Assembly: GCA_947381945.1 (NCBI GenBank)
Contig: CANCXM010000003.1
Coordinates: 78,302-142,301, forward strand
Direction: 5' to 3'
From: an uncultured Muribaculaceae bacterium
GTDB taxonomy: Bacteria; Bacteroidota; Bacteroidia; Bacteroidales; Muribaculaceae
DNA: 64,000 nucleotides
Position numbers and translations under genes: made by a program. Shown here piece after piece: positions 43,634 to 53,349 of the stretch. Under the pieces are notes generated by a model. The model was not told where the DNA came from and made no database searches. It saw only the letters and a program-made list of their open reading frames with translations. The first letter of the stretch is position 1. Every line of letters begins with the position of its first letter.

Positions 43634-46006
43634 TTAGTTACCAAAATATATCCTTATTTTACCATAGAATGCGCGACCGGCTTTCTGAAGGCTGAAATTG
43701 TCGTAGAGTTTAGCATTGGTAAAATTTCTACATTCAAACGACAGATTATACCGTCCATTTTGTATTCCGTAAGAAACCGTAAGGTTATGTGCGAATTGAT
43801 CAGGAATCATATAATCGTTGTTATTTGAACCGATATTAGCGATATAGTAGCAAAAACTATGTGTGTATTGGTTGTCGTAGGTCACAGTCAGAACATTTCC
43901 TCTACGACCCAAGCCGTGCCAGTAAAAATTGACATCCGAGTCTGCAAACATATATGGCAGGTTAGGCATACGCTCTTTGTATGCGATGTTGGCAACCGTG
44001 CTGCCCTGTGCGGTTTTCATATTGTCACGGACATTCATCTGAGTGAAATTACCTCCCAGACTTAACCATCTTGAGAAATTATATCGCACGGATACGCTTA
44101 TACCCTTTGTTGATACTTTACCATAATTAACGTATGTAGCAGCCGATTTACCACCGCTCAGAGCCATTATGTTACGCTGTATATAATCACGGGTATCACG
44201 GTATATCAATCCGGCTTCGACGTAAATTATATTGTCACCAAAAGTGGCATTATAGCTCAGATTGATGTTCACATTATGGCTTGATTCTGGTTTCAAAGCC
44301 ATATCACCGACTTCAAGATCCTCATCTCCAAACATCTCTTCAATGGTAGGCAGGCGATATGCCTTCTCGTATGACGCTTTCAACTGGAAGCCAAGAGGGA
44401 TGAACCAAGTTCCGGCAGCTCCATATCCAAAGTAATCAATCGAGCGCGAGGTCAATTCAAACACATCCTGCGCAGATGTAGTAGCCATCGGCCCCGAAAC
44501 ATATTGATGATAATGTTTACCGAACGCTGTAAGATTGAATTTGGTATTAGGCATGTAACGATATGAAACACCGGCTATATTCTTGCTTGTGACCTTTGAG
44601 AACTCATCTTTACCATGTGGAATTGTCAGCAAATCCTCATTCGTGCGGTTGAATGTGTTGAACACATCATTTATTGTGAGCACATGATTTTCAGAAAGCC
44701 TGTAATTTACAGTTGCGGCAACCGACCAGTTGTTATTTATGGCTTTGGAGTTCTGATAAGACTGTTCACCCGGGGCATTTAGTGGCGCTGTCTGGCCGAA
44801 CCAATTATATTTCACAGATGCAGTATCGACATTTGTAGTGTTGTCCCGATTGTAATTCGCATTGAAAGACACGTCAAGACCTTTTATCCCAAGATTGCGT
44901 TTGGAATATTCAAGTGACGGAATGAGAGAGAAGCCATGACGATGTTTTTGTCCATAAACGACTTCCTGTCTTACACCGGTCTGAACCTCTTTATACATGT
45001 GGGAATACGTAAATCCAAGCAACAGACGGTCAGCCCAGCTTTTATTGACAAATCCCAACTTTGCAACTATCGCCTCATTATGATAGGTGTCATTGAACCG
45101 CTTGACATGTTCAATTTTCTTCTTGTTGATGGCTCCTGTCGCAAAATCCTCAACGGGTGTATCTACCCAATAATCATTATCAGAATAATTCTGAAAAGCA
45201 TTTATTTCATATTTGAACCCATTGCGCAGGGTCTGACCGAAATTGATATATGATTTATGGGTGTTGAATGAACCGAATGAATACGACGCATCAACAAACC
45301 ATCGCCTTTGGCGGCGTGGAGTGACTATATTTATTACTCCACCTATCGCATCCGCTCCAAAGCCTACCGGAACTACGCCTCGATAAACCTCAATACGGTC
45401 GGCAAAATTGACCGGTATATTGTTCAATCCGAAAGAACTTCCAACACCTTCCTGTGGAACGCCGTCGATAAACACTTTGACGTGTTTACCACTGAAACCA
45501 TCCATTGTCACAGCCATATCAGATCCGACACCTCCACTCTCTCGGATTTTCATGCCGGGAGCTTTATTCAAGGCTTCACTCAAGGTCTTTGTGGTATTCC
45601 CCAATTCTCTGGTATTGACAGCAGTGGCATTATATGCCGAGTTTTTAACTTTGCTGAGAGGGTTTCCAACGACTATAACCTCGGCAAGTTGGGTTGCGGT
45701 TTTTAATTTCACATTCAGCTTCGCGCGTTCATTGGACTTGATTTTCACTTTTGCTTCATGTTTCTCAAAACCGACCGAAGAAAAGACTATCGTGTAATCA
45801 CCGGCAGGAGCCGATATGTGATATAGACCTTTTCCATTGGTAGAACAAGATAGCGAAGTGCCTTTTAGAAACACCGTAGCATAATCAATCGGCTCTCCAT
45901 CTATGGAAAGTACTTTTCCCGAAACCATTCCGCTGTCTTCCTTTGCAGAAACCGTTGCAGACAATAATGCTATAACGATGAATAAAAAATGTTTTACATT
46001 TGCCAT
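43634..46006 (-). CDS. xusA: TonB-dependent outer membrane receptor, XusA-like
   Basis: 790 aa. Signal peptide MANVKHFLFIVIALLSATVSA, then a carboxypeptidase-regulatory-like domain (GMVSGKVLSIDGEPIDYATVFLKGTSLSCSTNGKGLYHI), a plug with TLSEALNKAPGMKIRESGGVGSDMAV and VNFADRIEVYRGVVPVGFGADAIGGVINIV, and a 22-strand barrel ending RAFYGKIRIYFGN. It should import a ferric siderophore. The ATG at 46006 is used because the signal peptide begins there; the upstream extension is not protein-like. Confidence 0.88.
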   Translation of the reverse strand: MANVKHFLFIVIALLSATVSAKEDSGMVSGKVLSIDGEPIDYATVFLKGTSLSCSTNGKGLYHISAPAGDYTIVFSSVGFEKHEAKVKIKSNERAKLNVKLKTATQLAEVIVVGNPLSKVKNSAYNATAVNTRELGNTTKTLSEALNKAPGMKIRESGGVGSDMAVTMDGFSGKHVKVFIDGVPQEGVGSSFGLNNIPVNFADRIEVYRGVVPVGFGADAIGGVINIVTPRRQRRWFVDASYSFGSFNTHKSYINFGQTLRNGFKYEINAFQNYSDNDYWVDTPVEDFATGAINKKKIEHVKRFNDTYHNEAIVAKLGFVNKSWADRLLLGFTYSHMYKEVQTGVRQEVVYGQKHRHGFSLIPSLEYSKRNLGIKGLDVSFNANYNRDNTTNVDTASVKYNWFGQTAPLNAPGEQSYQNSKAINNNWSVAATVNYRLSENHVLTINDVFNTFNRTNEDLLTIPHGKDEFSKVTSKNIAGVSYRYMPNTKFNLTAFGKHYHQYVSGPMATTSAQDVFELTSRSIDYFGYGAAGTWFIPLGFQLKASYEKAYRLPTIEEMFGDEDLEVGDMALKPESSHNVNINLSYNATFGDNIIYVEAGLIYRDTRDYIQRNIMALSGGKSAATYVNYGKVSTKGISVSVRYNFSRWLSLGGNFTQMNVRDNMKTAQGSTVANIAYKERMPNLPYMFADSDVNFYWHGLGRRGNVLTVTYDNQYTHSFCYYIANIGSNNNDYMIPDQFAHNLTVSYGIQNGRYNLSFECRNFTNAKLYDNFSLQKAGRAFYGKIRIYFGN

Positions 46007-46212
46007 GATAGTCCTATTTTTTTCGACTGCAAAGTTCGGAAGTTTTATCACTCCAAGGAATACCTACAAATAAGTATTGATTTCCAAATACACTACAAAT
46101 CAGTCCTTTATATTTGCAATCAAATCCGATAAAATGGCAAACTGCATCATATTGGTGGCCAAAGATAATCACTCAAAATTCGGCATATCGTAATTTTCAC
46201 TTCTTTTAGGTA

Positions 46213-46243
46213 TTTCACACAATCCTGTTAAGAGCTAACTTTG
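46213..46243 (+). promoter_or_regulatory. Putative promoter of the two-component operon
   Basis: TTTC (46213-46216), 19-nt spacer and TAACTTTG (46236-46243) lie 140 nt upstream of the kinase gene. A second TATATTTG (46109-46116) without a good -33 is also present. The 46007-46384 gap contains no gene I can support. Confidence 0.5.
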
Positions 46244-46384
46244 ACATTGTAATCGTTGGTCGAATGACTACGATTACAATAATAATGGCCAATGGCATAA
46301 TATTGATGGCATACAGCACGAGAATCTTTATATCCTTAGTGAATATATGCCGGACTTTGCATATATTTAAGTTGATTAAACTGC

Positions 46385-47398
46385 ATGAAGAATGTCTCAA
46401 CATACATAGATATGATATTCTGCCTGATTGTGTTACCGGTTATGGTAATGATTTTTCTGGTGGAGAGATGGTTTCATAATTTCCAATGGTATGTGATAGC
46501 TGTTGGAATATGGCTTTATATGCTTTATTCTCTCAATAGGATATTTACTGTTCCTTTTTTGTTCCGTGATTCAAAGAAAAAATGGATTAGTGTTTATTTG
46601 ATTGTTTGTTCTTTGGGCATAACCTATATGCTGTCGCGAGTCACCTTATATACTCCAAAACCTAATGTCCTTGATGATGGTATAATACGATTCTTTCCTG
46701 CAGTCCAGCAATACCAGCAGGCTGTCTGGTCGCTTTTTATGATTGTTGAGGCTTTCAGTTTTGCAATCGGATTGCTTACGCAAGCTAATTTGCAGAAGTC
46801 GCGTCGCAGGGCTGCGGAAGCCGAGCGTGATAAAGCGGAGATTGAGCTATATAAGGCACAAATCAAACCTCATTTCATGTTCAATACGTTGAACTCACTC
46901 TATGGCCTGTTTCTGACTCGTGATAAAAAGGCTTTGGAGTCGTTGGAAAAATATATATCAATGCTCCGGTATATCCATACAACATCAATGCGGGATTTTG
47001 TCGCTATATCAGATGAAGTTGACTACATAAGGCAGTATGTGGCTCTGCAGTCATTGCGACTTAATGAAATGACATCCGTGAAAATGGATATTGATATTGA
47101 AAATAACAGCCTGCAAATCCCGCCTATGCTGTTGGTAACTTTTGTTGAAAACTGTTTCAAGCATGGAATATCACCGGTTGAGGAAAGTCAAATTTCCATA
47201 TTGATAACAGAAAGAAACGGGAAGTTGGTATTTTCCACTGAAAACAAGATATTCCCGGTGAAACGGATAGGAGAACACATGGGTATTGAAAACTGCCGTA
47301 AGCGTCTTGAACTTCTCTATCCGGGAAAACATGTGATGTCCAATGATAGCGACGGTACATTTTATCGAGTGAAACTTTGTATAGATTTGTCAGTATGA
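46385..47398 (+). CDS. LytS/YehU-type sensor histidine kinase
   Basis: 337 aa. Four N-terminal membrane helices (MIFCLIVLPVMVMIFLV, FQWYVIAVGIWLYMLYSL, WISVYLIVCSLGITYML, WSLFMIVEAFSFAIGLL), a coiled-coil linker (RRRAAEAERDKAEIELYKA), the His_kinase signature QIKPHFMFNTLNSLYGL with the phosphoacceptor His, and an ATPase part with PPMLLVTFVENCFKHGI (N box) and GIENCRKRLELLY. No extracytoplasmic sensor domain is visible, so the signal is likely in the membrane. It overlaps the response-regulator gene by four bases. Confidence 0.92.
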   Translation: MKNVSTYIDMIFCLIVLPVMVMIFLVERWFHNFQWYVIAVGIWLYMLYSLNRIFTVPFLFRDSKKKWISVYLIVCSLGITYMLSRVTLYTPKPNVLDDGIIRFFPAVQQYQQAVWSLFMIVEAFSFAIGLLTQANLQKSRRRAAEAERDKAEIELYKAQIKPHFMFNTLNSLYGLFLTRDKKALESLEKYISMLRYIHTTSMRDFVAISDEVDYIRQYVALQSLRLNEMTSVKMDIDIENNSLQIPPMLLVTFVENCFKHGISPVEESQISILITERNGKLVFSTENKIFPVKRIGEHMGIENCRKRLELLYPGKHVMSNDSDGTFYRVKLCIDLSV

Positions 47399-48096
47399 TT
47401 AAGTGTGTGGCAATAGATGATGAGCCGATTGCTTTAAGCATCATTCAGGAATACTGCAATCGGTATGGAGGTATTGAACTAAAATGTTTCACATCTCCCA
47501 TTGCAGGTATGGATTATATCAAGGAAATCAAACCAGATATAGTTTTCCTTGATATTGAGATGAACTCACATAACGGTGTGACTCTGGCTAAGGAATTGCC
47601 GGAAGGCACATGCTTGATTTTTACTACAGCATACGCCAATTATGCACTTGACGGATTCAATGTTGATGCGGTTGATTTTCTTCACAAGCCGATATTCTAT
47701 CCTCGTTTTGAACAATCGATGGCAAAAGCCAAGATATTCATTCAGCACAAGAGTCCGGAGCCTTCAAACAGATGTATTACCCTGAAAGCGGATCATAAAA
47801 ATGTGGTCGTCAACTTAAATGATGTCATCGTTGTAGAGGCGATGGATAATTATGTGAAGATATTCCGCAAGGATATGCCGACAGTTGTCCCTCAGATTAC
47901 AATGAAGGAAATTGAAGCCATGCTTCCCGATGATTGTTTTGTGAGAATACACAGGTCTTTTATAATATCAATCCCGTTTATCGAAAAATTCTCAAACAGG
48001 ACTGTTTATCTTCATAATTTTCCGCACCCAATTCCTGCCGGGAGAAAATATATCACGGCATTTAATAATCTGAACAACATAATTCAAACTAAATAA
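47395..48096 (+). CDS. LytTR-type response regulator
   Basis: 233 aa from the ATG at 47395 (MIKCVAIDDEPIA). Receiver domain with IDDEP acidic pocket, phosphorylatable Asp in DIVFLDIEM, TTAYANYA and the conserved HKP Lys; LytTR DNA-binding domain with VVEAMDNYVKIFRKDM and FVRIHRSFIISI. It pairs with the kinase by ATGA overlap. Its likely target is the adjacent PepSY-like gene and possibly xusABC, transcribed divergently. Confidence 0.93.
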   Translation: MIKCVAIDDEPIALSIIQEYCNRYGGIELKCFTSPIAGMDYIKEIKPDIVFLDIEMNSHNGVTLAKELPEGTCLIFTTAYANYALDGFNVDAVDFLHKPIFYPRFEQSMAKAKIFIQHKSPEPSNRCITLKADHKNVVVNLNDVIVVEAMDNYVKIFRKDMPTVVPQITMKEIEAMLPDDCFVRIHRSFIISIPFIEKFSNRTVYLHNFPHPIPAGRKYITAFNNLNNIIQTK

Positions 48097-48107
48097 TATA
48101 ATTTCAA

Positions 48108-48569
48108 ATGAAAAAACTTTTGTCTTTGATGCTCGCCACAATCGTAGCATCATTATCGGCGACAATGTTTGCCGGTACGCCCATCAACCGGTCAGAGTTG
48201 CCTAAAGCAGCTCAAACTTTCATCACTAAATACTTTTCAAAAGATCATGTGAGAAAAGTTGAGAAAGACAACGGCCGCAGAGGCATGGAGTATGAGGTCG
48301 ATTTCACAAGTGGTGCAGAGGTCGATTTTACCTCTGACGGTAATTGGAAGGAAGTCAAAGCAGCCCCCGGCACTTCCATCCCGTCAGCGATAGTACCCGC
48401 AGCCATTGCAAAGTATGTGGCTACAAACTTCAAAGGACAGACCATTGTGGAGATTTCCCGCAAACGTGGAGGCTACGAAGTCGAGCTTTCCAATGGCTCA
48501 GAACTTAAACTGACCGAAGATGCCAAGCCTATGCAACCCCGTCAGGGAGGCAGAGGCCAGCGCAGATAA
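48108..48569 (+). CDS. Periplasmic PepSY-like (DUF2874/BLIP-like) protein
   Basis: 153 aa. Signal peptide MKKLLSLMLATIVASLSATMFA, then two PepSY-like repeats: LPKAAQTFITKYFSKDHVRKVEKDNGRRGMEYEVDF and VPAAIAKYVATNFKGQTIVEISRKRGGYEVELSNG, and a basic Gly/Arg tail. Such proteins are frequently the output of LytTR two-component systems in Bacteroidetes; function unknown. It begins 11 nt after the response regulator. Confidence 0.82.
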   Translation: MKKLLSLMLATIVASLSATMFAGTPINRSELPKAAQTFITKYFSKDHVRKVEKDNGRRGMEYEVDFTSGAEVDFTSDGNWKEVKAAPGTSIPSAIVPAAIAKYVATNFKGQTIVEISRKRGGYEVELSNGSELKLTEDAKPMQPRQGGRGQRR

Positions 48570-48590
48570 GCATTGCGACACACTGAAATA

Positions 48591-48624
48591 TGACGGCAAG
48601 AGCACAAAAGACTTCTTGCCGTCA
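48591..48624 (+). terminator. Terminator-like hairpin after the PepSY-like gene
   Basis: TGACGGCAAGA pairs perfectly with TCTTGCCGTCA around a 12-nt loop. Only a weak T-tract follows. Confidence 0.55.
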
Positions 48625-48715
48625 TCTGTCTATATAGCAAGCAGATATATTGCGCATAGTCGAGCAAATGCACAACTTTTGATATTCTGATTACAGACTT
48701 TTTACGATTTTTTTG

Positions 48716-48723
48716 TAATTTTG
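48716..48723 (+). promoter_or_regulatory. Putative -7 element for the second efflux operon
   Basis: TAATTTTG matches the consensus; a TTAC about 21 nt upstream may stand for the -33 box. The leader to the tolC start at 48945 is about 215 nt and contains a 37-codon frame (48753-48866, MIVIDTAINATRAYIQNY...), possibly a leader peptide; nothing else is recognised in the 48625-48944 gap. Confidence 0.45.
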
Positions 48724-48944
48724 CAGTGTCGTTCACAAAGAGCGATGAGTAAATGATTGTAATAGATACAGCGATAAACGCAACAAGAGCGTATATACAA
48801 AACTACGCTTTCAAGGAAAACTGGAAGAGTACGGCAGGCTATAGCCGCGCTCAAAGTCTGATCTGATTTCAGAACAGTCGCATACCGTCGGGAGATTGAC
48901 GGATAGCGACTCATATTCATTATTCACATATTATCCCCGATTTT

Positions 48945-50264
48945 ATGAACAATCAACGATTGCTCACAGGGCTGCTCAGCGCGGTTCTGTTGGGCGCAGG
49001 GGTGTGTGCTTTCGGTCAGAACCCATCAGTAATAACCCTTGAACAGTTATTTGAGAGTGCTGAAAGAAACAGCGCGCAATTACGCCCCTCTTTTTCCGCT
49101 GAGGAGGAAGCCAATCAAGAAATAAGAGTAGCCCGCGCCGATCGGTTGCCCGACATCAATGCTTCCCTTTCATTCAGTTATATAGGCGACGGTTTTACTA
49201 CAAAAAGGAATTTCTCCGACTATCAGAAAGCCCCGATACCACATTACGGCAACGCATTGTCACTCAATGTGAACCAACCGGTCTATACCGGCGGAGCCAT
49301 TACTTCAGGCATACAACTTGCCGAGCTCAAACTGACGGCATCCGGATATGCCACCGAGCTGCAACGCGACAATATCCGCTTCCAGCTCACCGGCTTTTAT
49401 CTTGATATTTACAAGTACACAAATCTGCGTGGTGTCGTGGAAAACAACATCGCGCAGGCGAGGAAAGTGCTCGATGAGATGCAAGCCCGGTATGAACAGG
49501 GCGTGGCTTTGCAGAACGACATAACCCGCTATGAACTGCTTGTGTCAAATCTGGAGCTGCAACTTGTGAAAATCAACAACACAATCGACATTCTCAACAA
49601 CAACCTTGTCACTATCGCCGGACTGCCCAGTGGTACTGTCATAATGCCCGATTCTGCAATTCTTGACAAGTCGCTCCCCTCACAAAGCGAGTCGTCATGG
49701 CAGTCTGAAGCCTCGGTCAATTCGCCCACGCTGAAGCTGGCGCAGTCAAAGGTTGACATATCCCGGAAAGCGGAAGACCTGACTAAATCGGAGCGTCTTC
49801 CCAAAATCGGCTTGCAGGCAGGGTGGAGTATCGACGGCCCTATCTTAGTAGAGGTGCCACCGATAAACCGCAATCTGAGCTATTGGTACGTCGGTGTAGG
49901 TGTAAGCTACAATATCTCATCACTGTTCAAGACCAACAAATCTCTATCCCGGAACCGTGCGGCAACGGTACACGCTACCGACGAACTTGTGGCAGCAAGG
50001 GAAAATACAGAACTTGCAGTCAGAGCCGACTATATACGCTATCTTGAGTCATACGAGGAACTCAACACACAGCAGAAAAGTGTTGAACTCGCTGAAAGGA
50101 ATTATAACACTGTGTTCACCCGCTACTCGGCTGACATGGCTCTCATAACAGATATGCTCGATGCTGCCAATTCCAAACTTGACGCGGAGCAGCAGCTTGT
50201 AAACGCCCGCATCAACATAATCTACTATTATTACAAACTACTGTTTACATCCGGAAAAATATGA
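48945..50264 (+). CDS. TolC family outer membrane efflux protein (second operon)
   Basis: 439 aa, signal peptide LLTGLLSAVLLGAGVCAFGQ, then two OEP repeats, the second ending NTVFTRYSADMALITDMLDAANSKLDAEQQLVNARINIIYYYYKLLFTSGKI. It is a paralogue of the product at 37353-38675, sharing the LNVNQPVYTGGAITSGIQLAE-type strand and RLPKIGLQAG segment. The stop overlaps the HlyD start. Confidence 0.9.
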   Translation: MNNQRLLTGLLSAVLLGAGVCAFGQNPSVITLEQLFESAERNSAQLRPSFSAEEEANQEIRVARADRLPDINASLSFSYIGDGFTTKRNFSDYQKAPIPHYGNALSLNVNQPVYTGGAITSGIQLAELKLTASGYATELQRDNIRFQLTGFYLDIYKYTNLRGVVENNIAQARKVLDEMQARYEQGVALQNDITRYELLVSNLELQLVKINNTIDILNNNLVTIAGLPSGTVIMPDSAILDKSLPSQSESSWQSEASVNSPTLKLAQSKVDISRKAEDLTKSERLPKIGLQAGWSIDGPILVEVPPINRNLSYWYVGVGVSYNISSLFKTNKSLSRNRAATVHATDELVAARENTELAVRADYIRYLESYEELNTQQKSVELAERNYNTVFTRYSADMALITDMLDAANSKLDAEQQLVNARINIIYYYYKLLFTSGKI

Positions 50265-51286
50265 AACACCGTACAAAAAAGATACTCTCCTATATCATCA
50301 CTCTCGCCGTAATCATTGTCGCAGGTCTTTGGGTGGCTTCCAAGTTCATCCATTTCGGCAATGTGGAGTTTACCGATAATGCGCAGGTGCAGCGTCAGAT
50401 TGTGCCTGTCAACAGCCGAGTGCAGGGCTACATCAAGGAAATCCGTTTCAAAGAGTATGAACCGGTGAAAAAAGGTGACACTCTTGTAATCATTGATGAC
50501 GCGGATATGCGCCTGCGTGTGGCTCAGGCAAATGCCGATTATCAGAATGCCCTTGCCGGACGAACAGTCGCTGACCGCAGCGTAGGTGTAGCTTCAGCAA
50601 ATGAGGCTGTAAGTGAAGCCTCAATCGCCGAAGCAAAAGTGCTTATGGAGAATGCAGCCGTTGACCTTGAACGCTATCGCAAACTGTTGGAGAAAGATGC
50701 CGTCACCCGTCAGCAATATGACGGTGCGGAAACAGACTATAAGGCAAAGAAAGCCCGCTATGAGATGCTTGCCCGTCAACGCTCGGCAACAACATCGGTA
50801 GTTGCCGAAACCCGCCAGCGCATCGCCCAGAATGATGCGGGGGTTGAACTTGCGAAAGCATTGCTTGAAACTGCGGAACTTAATCTTTCATATACCGTCA
50901 TAACAGCCCCTTGCGACGGCTATGCCTCACGCAAGGAGATACAGATAGGTCAACTCGTTCAACCGGGCCAGACTCTTCTCGACATTGTAGATGGCTCGGA
51001 GGTTTGGATCACCGCAAACTACAAGGAAACCCAGTTGGAGCATATCTACCCTGGAAGCGAGGTTGAGATCAAGGTTGACGCCATTCCCGACAAAACTTTT
51101 ACAGGTAAGGTCGTTTCATTATCCACAGCGACAGGAGCCGCATTGTCTTTGCTGCCGCAGGACAACTCGGCTGGAAATTTCGTAAAGGTACGTCAACGTA
51201 TACCAGTTAGAATTGAATTGACAGACGATGCCGACCTCAACCTTCTGCGTGCCGGTATGAATGTGGAATGTGAGGTGAAATACTGA
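50261..51286 (+). CDS. HlyD/EmrA family periplasmic adaptor (second operon)
   Basis: 341 aa; membrane anchor ILSYIITLAVIIVAGLWVAS, first lipoyl half NAQVQRQIVPVNSRVQGYIKEIRFKEYEPVKKGDTLVII, coiled-coil hairpin (SEASIAEAKVLMENAAVDLERYRKLLEKDAVTRQQYD), second half ITAPCDGYASRKEIQIGQLVQPGQTLLDI, C-terminal barrel. Close paralogue of the adaptor at 36311-37348. It should bridge the MFS pump and TolC. Confidence 0.92.
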   Translation: MKHRTKKILSYIITLAVIIVAGLWVASKFIHFGNVEFTDNAQVQRQIVPVNSRVQGYIKEIRFKEYEPVKKGDTLVIIDDADMRLRVAQANADYQNALAGRTVADRSVGVASANEAVSEASIAEAKVLMENAAVDLERYRKLLEKDAVTRQQYDGAETDYKAKKARYEMLARQRSATTSVVAETRQRIAQNDAGVELAKALLETAELNLSYTVITAPCDGYASRKEIQIGQLVQPGQTLLDIVDGSEVWITANYKETQLEHIYPGSEVEIKVDAIPDKTFTGKVVSLSTATGAALSLLPQDNSAGNFVKVRQRIPVRIELTDDADLNLLRAGMNVECEVKY

Positions 51287-51287
51287 T

Positions 51288-52907
51288 ATGGGAGATTGGC
51301 ACGGACCTCAGGGTCCATTCGATATACCCGACGTTCCGAACTATGTGCCACGCAGATTAAAGCCCTGGCTTTTTATCTTCTTCGTGCTGATAGTGCAGTT
51401 CTCAGGCGGCATTTATCTTGCCGCCGCCACCGATATGGTTGGCTCTACCGCGCTGATGCAGGAAGATATATTGATGGCCGGATATGCGTCGCTGGTCGGA
51501 ATGTCTATAAATTTTGCCGTGATGTTCCGGTTGAAATTCCGTTTCTCCAACCGGATAGGACTGCTCGTGTGTGGAGCGGTGCTTGTTGCTGCTAATTTCA
51601 TCTGCGCTAATACGACAAGTGTTCCCCTGCTGGTCGCCACCTGCTTTGTCGCGGGTTGGTTCCGTATGTGGGCTACATTTGTGTGCAATTCTACAATCCA
51701 GCTCTGGCTCACACCGGTGCGTGATATGGCGATATTCTTCTGCTATGTCTATCTTGTCGTTGACGGAGTGATCCAACTGAGCGGTATCGCTACCATTTAC
51801 ACCGCGTTTTTCTCTCAGTGGGAATATATGCACTGGGTAATGAGCGGCCTGCTTGTGCTGATGATGGTAATGGTGCTGATACTTGTCAAGCCAGTGAAAG
51901 GCCCCATGCAAATACCCCTATTGGGTATCGACTGGATTGGTGCCGCGCTGTGGAGTGTTTTCATGTTGTGCTTCACATTTATATGTGTTTACGGCAACTT
52001 CTACGATTGGTGGGAAGCGGAGGAAATTGTCGGAGCGACAATCTTAGGCGCAGTATGCCTTGCCATCAATCTGTGGCGGGCTTCATTCCTTCATCATCCC
52101 TATATATCTTTTCCGGCTTTGACAAACCGCAATGTCATACGGGCGACCTTGATATATCTGGTTTTCTTCACACTGATGGCAACCGAACATGTGTTTGAAC
52201 ACAGTTATGCAGCCGCTATTCTCGGTTTTGATGAAACCAATCTTATCGACCTCAACTGGTATGTATTTGCCGGGATTACCGTAGGATGCGCATTTACTTA
52301 TTTTACATTCGCCTTGCATAAGTGGAGATACAAGACTATGACTGCAATAGCATTTGCCTTTGCCGCCATATATCTCGGCTGGTTCTATTTCATGATAGAT
52401 TACGGTGTTGAAAAGGAGATGCTTTTCTTCCCGCTCTTCATCCGTGGGTTCGCATCGGTGATAATCTCCATCGTGTTCCTGACCTCGATTGTTCAGAGCG
52501 GACTGCATTTCTTTGTATTCCCTCAGGCATTGACTGTGAACGGCTTCACAGGTGCGGTTATGGGTGCGACCCTCGGCCCCGCTCTTATCGGAGAGTTCCT
52601 GCGTCATACAATGGCAAAAAATGCTTCTCTCATCTCAGCGCGTCTGACAGACTTCAATACTGACATCATTCATATTCCTCTCGGTCAAATGTACGGGACA
52701 GTTCAGCAACACGCACTTGTGATTTCAATGAAAGAAATATATGGTTGGCTGCTTATTGCCGCCATTTTGTCATTAGTCATAATAGCCGTGAGTTATGGCC
52801 CGATACGCCCTTCTGCGATATTCCCCAAGTGGCGCACAATCCGTAAGATATTCCGAAAGGAAACACGACTGCAATTACAAGAACAATCACTCAATAACTC
52901 TCAGTAA
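51288..52907 (+). CDS. MFS efflux transporter, DHA2/EmrB-like (second operon)
   Basis: 539 aa with about 14 membrane segments, a polar N-terminus (MGDWHGPQGPFDIPDVPNYVPRR) and C-terminus. It begins one base after the HlyD stop and is a paralogue of the transporter at 34674-36308. Substrates of this class include fatty acids, bile salts and hydrophobic drugs; none can be assigned. No regulator is encoded beside this operon. Confidence 0.88.
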   Translation: MGDWHGPQGPFDIPDVPNYVPRRLKPWLFIFFVLIVQFSGGIYLAAATDMVGSTALMQEDILMAGYASLVGMSINFAVMFRLKFRFSNRIGLLVCGAVLVAANFICANTTSVPLLVATCFVAGWFRMWATFVCNSTIQLWLTPVRDMAIFFCYVYLVVDGVIQLSGIATIYTAFFSQWEYMHWVMSGLLVLMMVMVLILVKPVKGPMQIPLLGIDWIGAALWSVFMLCFTFICVYGNFYDWWEAEEIVGATILGAVCLAINLWRASFLHHPYISFPALTNRNVIRATLIYLVFFTLMATEHVFEHSYAAAILGFDETNLIDLNWYVFAGITVGCAFTYFTFALHKWRYKTMTAIAFAFAAIYLGWFYFMIDYGVEKEMLFFPLFIRGFASVIISIVFLTSIVQSGLHFFVFPQALTVNGFTGAVMGATLGPALIGEFLRHTMAKNASLISARLTDFNTDIIHIPLGQMYGTVQQHALVISMKEIYGWLLIAAILSLVIIAVSYGPIRPSAIFPKWRTIRKIFRKETRLQLQEQSLNNSQ

Positions 52908-52912
52908 TTAAG

Positions 52913-52942
52913 ATGCCCATGTCCGATACCGGTCGTGGGCAT
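52913..52942 (+). terminator. Weak hairpin after the second efflux operon
   Basis: ATGCCCA pairs with TGGGCAT around a 16-nt loop, 6 nt after the stop codon, without a T-run. Between here and 53117 I see no gene. Confidence 0.35.
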
Positions 52943-53117
52943 GATTGCGTAGATGAGATTGTCATTTACCATCGTAAAGCCGCTGTTCGCGGATAATTCC
53001 TTATGGATTGGCTTTGACAATCTTCTTAATGAATAATTTGTCCTCCAATTTTAAGTAATCTCAAGCACTACAAAAAATAGATATATTAAATACTGTGTTA
53101 TAACCAACAGTTTAATT

Positions 53118-53237
53118 ATGAATAAAATACTAATTGTAGATGCTTCTGCCGACAATAGAGTTATATCCGGCTTATTGACACGGATCTGCCATTATACGGC
53201 TTGTGTCATAGGCATCTACAATTAGAATTTTATTCAT
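53118..53237. pseudogene. Head-to-head remnants of response-regulator N-termini forming a 26-bp inverted repeat
   Basis: On the plus strand from 53118 the sequence reads MNKILIVDASADNRVISGLLTR before losing similarity; on the minus strand from 53237 it reads MNKILIVDAYDTSRIM. The first 26 bases of each (53118-53143 and 53212-53237) are complementary with one mismatch. Both resemble the N-terminus of the decayed receiver at 30804 (MNKILIVDTSATDYRVMSSLL). So two receiver starts have been joined facing each other, probably by an inversion or recombination between homologous start regions. Confidence 0.6.
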
Positions 53238-53349
53238 ATCATTCGTGGTTTGAATAAAAAGGTTAATATTTATAATCACGGATTTACACAAAAGAACTCC
53301 GAAGTTAAGTATTACTTATCAACGGAGTCCGTCATGAGCTTACGGCAGC

